From assembly GCA_027487555.1 (NCBI GenBank), contig JAIYDI010000047.1, forward strand, positions 124,001-188,000: a DNA stretch of 64,000 nucleotides, written 5' to 3'. The notes under the pieces are model-generated. The model searched no databases and was not told the origin of the DNA. It saw only the letters and a list, made by a program, of their open reading frames with translations. The position numbers and the translations under genes are program-made. Source of the DNA: Hyphomicrobiales bacterium (GTDB lineage Bacteria > Pseudomonadota > Alphaproteobacteria > Rhizobiales > Devosiaceae). Numbering within the stretch: position 1 is the first letter of the stretch; every line of letters begins with the position of its first letter. Below are positions 34,301 to 40,300 of this stretch, one piece after another.

Positions 34301-37300
34301 CGGTCGAATCGAGGATATAGGCCTCTGTGAGCGCGGACTGCTTCAGGTCCGTCGCATCGGCAATCAAGGAGCCGCCCGCGACAGTATCAACGATATTGTA
34401 CAGCAGGTTCTGGGGTTTCCACCCGATTGTGTTGAACGCCAGAAGGGCGCCGTGTGCGCCAGACACGACCGACTGCTGCCCCTCGGCTTCAATCCGGGCG
34501 GTATTGCTCGCCTGCAGCGCCACATCGACAGTTGCGGTAATGTCGGACCCGCTGATATAGGCGGAGGTGAAGCCGAGCACGACGTTCGTGGCGAAGCTCA
34601 GTCCATACGAGCTGGTGTCGCCGACACCGCCGGCTGACGTACCACCACCTTCGGCACTATTGTCGAGCCTGGCGATAAGCGACTGCGTACCGGCAGCCTC
34701 GACCGTTACGGTCACGGCAGTGACCTTGGCGTCGACGATCCTGGCCGAAGCACCGCTGCTGACAATGTTCATCACCGCAGCGCCGCCGACGCCAAGCGAT
34801 TCCGATGGCGAGACATTCAGGTTATAGTCGCCGCCGGTGATGTCCGTCTCGGGGACGATCTTCCACAACGCGCGGTTGTTGTAGTTCGTGTTGCGCAGGT
34901 CGAGGTCTTCACCCAGCGCATCTTCGCCCATGAAGACGTAGACGCTGCCGGTGGTGCCGCTGATCTCGACCCACAGGTCGGTGTCGGTGAAGTCTTCAGT
35001 ATCGCCCTCAGCGTCCATCGCGAGGATAGTGATGTCGAGTGGTTCGCTGCCGATATAGCGATACACTGATCCGGGGACGCCCATACCCGGATGGTAATCC
35101 TCGCCGATCTCGACAATCGCACCGTACTCTATGGCAATTGTCTTGGACTGGTCGCCGAACACAACCTCGGTGTCGTAGTCGGCCTCCAGCAGGTCGTCGG
35201 ACAAGCGCACACGGTCGCCGAATTTGATGTCACGGACCTTTGTGGTCTCGCCAGCTTCCGGCGTCGTGTCCCAATCTGCATCGACCAGATCGCTGATGGA
35301 CTCGGTGATTGCCCCGAAGCCGCCGTCATTGGTGGTACCGGAACTGACAACCAGCTTGGTGTTCGAGTAGATGCTGGCGTCGTCCACAGCCGAAACGGAC
35401 ACCGTGTCTGTGGCGCGGATCGAGCGCAGGGGATTGCCGTCGACATCTACCTCCACGTCACCGTTGTCGATGAACGCCTCGGTGATCGCATTCACCTTGT
35501 TGGTGGCAATCGTGAAGCCATAGGCAGCGCTTGTTGCGCCATACAGCGCGGATGCTTCAGAGGCTGCCGCGTTTGAAATCGTCGCGTTGATCGCGGCGCT
35601 GCCGTTCGCGGACACACCGATGACATCGGCATCCACATCCGAATCGACGATCGACGCCCGGGTCGCAGCCGCGTCCTGCCCGCCGAAAGCATCGGCGATC
35701 TCGGGTGCCCCGATGATACCGTCGATGGTATTGAACAGGATGTTGGACGGCGCCCAGCCGATAGAGTTGAAGGCCAGCGCAACGGCACCGCCATCTTCGC
35801 CAGACTTCAGCGCACTGTGCAGCCGGGCGTCCGTAACGGAGGTGTTGGTGGCGGACACATCGGTCACGCCGCCCGCGACGACCACGGCGTCAGTGATGGC
35901 AGCCTCGGCAGTCGCCAACACGATGTTCGAAACGATCTGAACGTTGATGGCGATCACATCGCCCGCGCCGAGCGCCGAACCGCCCGACGCGGTGACGGTA
36001 CTGGTCAGTTGCGACGCGATGATCGCCTGCTCCACGGCGCTCAGCGTCACGTCTGCGGCAGTCACGGTCGCGCCCGTCAGCAGGGCCCTCGCCCCGCCGC
36101 GCACGTCGTTCAAGGCAACGGTGACTCCAACCGCGGTGGCGTTGGAATCCGTGAGATTTCCGACGTAAGGCAGGAAGTCCTCGACCGCGCTTTCCCCCTC
36201 GGAAACCAGTTCCCAGTTGACTGTGTCGGTCGCGTAGTCGACTGCACCCAGATCGACGGGCGCGCGATAGTCGAGGTCGGTTTCCGGCAAGTCGTAGTCG
36301 TCAGCAACAGCCGAGCCGATATAGCGGTAGATTCGCCCGCCGACGCCGCCGACACTGTAGTCATCGGCCAACCGGACATTGGTGCCCGAGTAGACCTCCT
36401 GCGCGCCCGAGCGGGTCGTGTAGACATAGTCCTTCGGCGCCAATTGCGCCACGATGGGGGCAAGACCGGTCAGGTCGTTGGCAGTAACCTGCTCAGTAAC
36501 TAGGGAGATCTCTGAACTGACCGCACCCTCGTCGCTTGCGGCCACAGAGACCGAGCCGGCGGCAGTCACTGTCGTCGTCTGGCCGTCAGTCTCGTCGATA
36601 TAGGCCTCAGCATAGCCCGACACCTTGTTGACCGCGAGAATACCCGCCCCGCTGGTGCCGCTGGCTCCGTACTTGCTGAAGAACAGCAGGTCCTGGGACG
36701 CGTTCGAAACCACTGTGGCGCCGGTCGATGCGCCGATGGCGGCTGCGTTGGTGGCGGTGACAGTGACGTCACCGGCAACAACGACAGCGCTATCCCGAAT
36801 ATAGGCGACGGCGGTCGACGGGGCTTCGTCCTCGAGATAGTCCGAACCGACGATCGCGTCGGCGGCCTGGCGGCCAAGATCGGTGGGCTGCCAGCCAACG
36901 GTGTTCAGGGCGACCACGATCGAGGCGGAACCCCAGCTCAACGCCTCGCCGTCATCGGGGACGTTGGAGGTATGCGCGCTGGCGTTCAGCTCGACGGCAT
37001 TTTCAGCACTCACCGACACCTCACCAATATCCTTGGTGATATCGGCGCGCAGCAGGTAGGCATCGGCATTGGCGCGCACGGCGTTGACGGCGATGATTCC
37101 GCCATAGGAGGATTTGGCGTTGAGCTTGCTGTTTTCGGTGGCGCTGATGCGTGCGCTATTGGTTGCAGCGAGCACCACCTCGACCGCCGTTACCGTCGTG
37201 TCGACGATATAGGCCGAGGCCGAGTTGTCTACGTCGTTGCGGTCGACGAGGCCGTAGATCGCCCTTGAGGTGCCGACAAGGTTGCGGCCGACCGCGGCTC

Positions 37301-40300
37301 CAAGGGCCGACAGACCCGCAAAAGCGACCGAATCAGAGATCAGCGTCGTCTCGTCGATCTGCTTCCACAGCGACAGATCGTCCAGGTTGACCGTCGCCAT
37401 GTTCACATTGGCGCCAGCCGTGGCGTCGCCCATGAACTCGTAGGTCTGGCCACGCTTGGCCCCATCGGCGAAGTCAGAGGCCACATAGATCCGATCGCCG
37501 AAGATCAGGTTCTGCACGCCCGATTTCGTGGTCGCCACATAGGCGTCCATCAACGTGCGGGCAAACTGGTTGATGATTCCGGCGCCGCCGTCATTGGCGG
37601 TGTCGACTATGGCGCCGAGCTGGCTCGACGACAGAATCGTCGAAGCGTCGGCAGCGGACAGAGACACCTCGTCGGCCGCGGCTATTTCCCAACCTGTGGT
37701 GGCGCCGGCATTGTCGATATAGGCCTTCACTCCGGTCGCGATCTTGTTGCTCGCAAGCGAAGCGGAGACGGTTGTGCCGCCGGCGGCGATGAAGGCGACG
37801 GGGGACGACGTCGCATCATTGCTGATAGTGGCATCTATCAGCGACGTAGAGGTCGCCTCGATCAGCACGGCACCGGCCGAGTCGATATTCGAGCCAGAAA
37901 TGAACGCCTCGGTGCGGACCGCGCTCGCATCACCGAACACGTCGGAATCGTCGACATTGTCCTCACGCACACCGATCAGCGTGTCGATGGTGTTGTAAAG
38001 CAGGTTGTCTGCCGACCAGCCGATGGTGTTGTAGGCGAGCACGATGCCCGCGGCGTTCGAGGAGGTGCTGGTCGCGATCTTGGTCTCTGCGATGATCGCC
38101 GAGTCGTTGGATGCGGTGAGCGACAGATCGCCGATATTGGTCTCGACATCCGACGAGACGATCGACGCCAGCGCGCTGCCGTTGATGATGTTGGTGGCAA
38201 TCGCCGCGTTGACTGCCAACGCCAGACCCATGCCCGTGAATGAGGATCCACCCGAGGCCGAGGCGGTGGAATCCAGCTTCGAGACGATGACGCTGCTTTC
38301 GCTGGCTTCAACCACAACAGAGCCTGCCAACACGTCGGCAGACTTGACATATGCCTCAGCGCCGCCCGCAAAATTGTTCAGTGCAATGATGCCGCCCAGC
38401 GCCAGTGACGGCGACTCGCGAAAGCTGACGCCCTGCGGCATGATCGAGGTCTCGACGATCTCCTGCCACACGTCCTTGTTGGTGTAGTCGGTGGCGTTGA
38501 GGTCGAGATCCGTATCGTCCTCGATACCCATGTAGCGGTAAATCGAACCCTGCGTGCCGGTGCTCTTTACCCAGAGCGGCTCACTGGCATAGTCGAGTAG
38601 CGTCAGATCAACCTCGACCAGCGGCTCGGTGCCGATAAAGCGGTAGACGTCCCCATAGGCAGCATCGCCGGCGGTATAGAAGTCGGCGATGCGTACCTGC
38701 TGGTTCGGCTGCACCGTCTCTATGCGGGAAGAGAGGGGGAAGTCCGCCTCTGTGTCGTAGTCATAGGCGTTGGTATAGTCGTCCGACAGTTGGACGGTAT
38801 CGCCGAACTTGAGGTTGACCACCTGTCTCACCGGGTCCTTGGTCGCCGTGTAGTGGGCGCTCAGCTGGTCCTCGATGAAGTTCTCGAGCATGTTCAGGCC
38901 ACCATTGGTGACCGAACTCGACGATGTGACGATTTTGCCGTTCGAATAGATCAGTGCGTCATCGCTCGCCGTGACGTGGAGGGTGCCGCCGACCAAGATG
39001 TCAGCGAGCGGCCGGTCGGTGTTGTCTATATATGCCGTCGCGGATTGGCTGACGCGCGAGCCCGAAATGATGCCGCCGACCGCGCCGCTCTTGGCGCCAC
39101 CTGCCTTGTCGGCGTTGATGCGCGACACGTTGCTGACGGTGGTGTTTGCCTGTGTCGCGGCAGAAGCCACGAGCGACAGCGTCCCGACCAAGCTGACGGA
39201 AGTCGACACCACTTTGGCCTCGACATCGACCTTGTTCTCGGTGGCCCAGAAGCTGGTGCCCATCAGCGTGTCGAGCGTGCCGGTCAGAATGCTGCCGGCC
39301 AAGGCGCTGTCGTTTACGTCATCGATATTCCAGCCGATCAGCGTAAGCGCAACACTGCCTGCGAGGGCTGCACCATTGCCGTCCTTGGTCTGCGCTTGGG
39401 TCTCGACCTTGGCGTCGAGAACCGAGCCCTCGGTGGCGCTCACCGAGAGCCCGCCGGCGACGGTGGTCGTCACGTCGGACAACACCATCTGCGCCGCCAC
39501 ATCGCCTTGCAGTCCATTGATGACGAAGCTTCCGGCAGCGGTTAGCAGGAAGGTGTCGAAGAACGAGTTCGATGCGATGATGCTGGTCGCCTCGCCATAG
39601 GCAGCAAGCTTCAGCTCCCGGCTCGCCACGACCTCCACGTTGCCCTGGGCGTCGATTTCGGCTTGTTCAGTGAGGGCGTTCACCGCCTTGTTGACGAGGT
39701 TCACCGCATAGGCGTGCTCAAGCGCGAATTCGGGAATGAGAATCCCGTTGGCGTTGCTTTCGATCTGTGCCTGCGTGAACGTCGAGGGCTTTGCCCAGGC
39801 GATCATCGTCGAATCGTCGATGGCCGAGAGGATCACGCCGCCGGCCGATGCAATCGCGCCGTGGGACAGGCTGGCGACTGTTGCGCCCCCAACCAGATTG
39901 GTGGCCTGCTTGCCGATGGCCACGAAATCGGTCGATGCAGTCGACGCCAACTCCACCGAGCTGCCCTCGATGCTCACGCCCTTGCCGCGGACCCTAGTGT
40001 TTTCGGTCGCGCTGTGTTTCGCAATTCCAACGAAGTCGGTCTCCGCCACCGCCTCGATATCGCCCGAACTCGCAGCCCGGACAGCAACGAGGCCTGCGCT
40101 CTCGATGGTCGGGTTCGCAATCGAATAGCCGGCAAGGCCGACAGAATCGGCGTCCCCGAGCTCAACCTCGGTTGTGCGATCAGTCGTTGTGCTCAGTGTC
40201 ACCGCATCGATCAGCAGCGATATGCCGCTGGCGATCGGAATGTAGATACCGCTGCCAGCCGTGAGTGACAGGGCTAAATCAGTGATGTCGCTGGCCAAAA

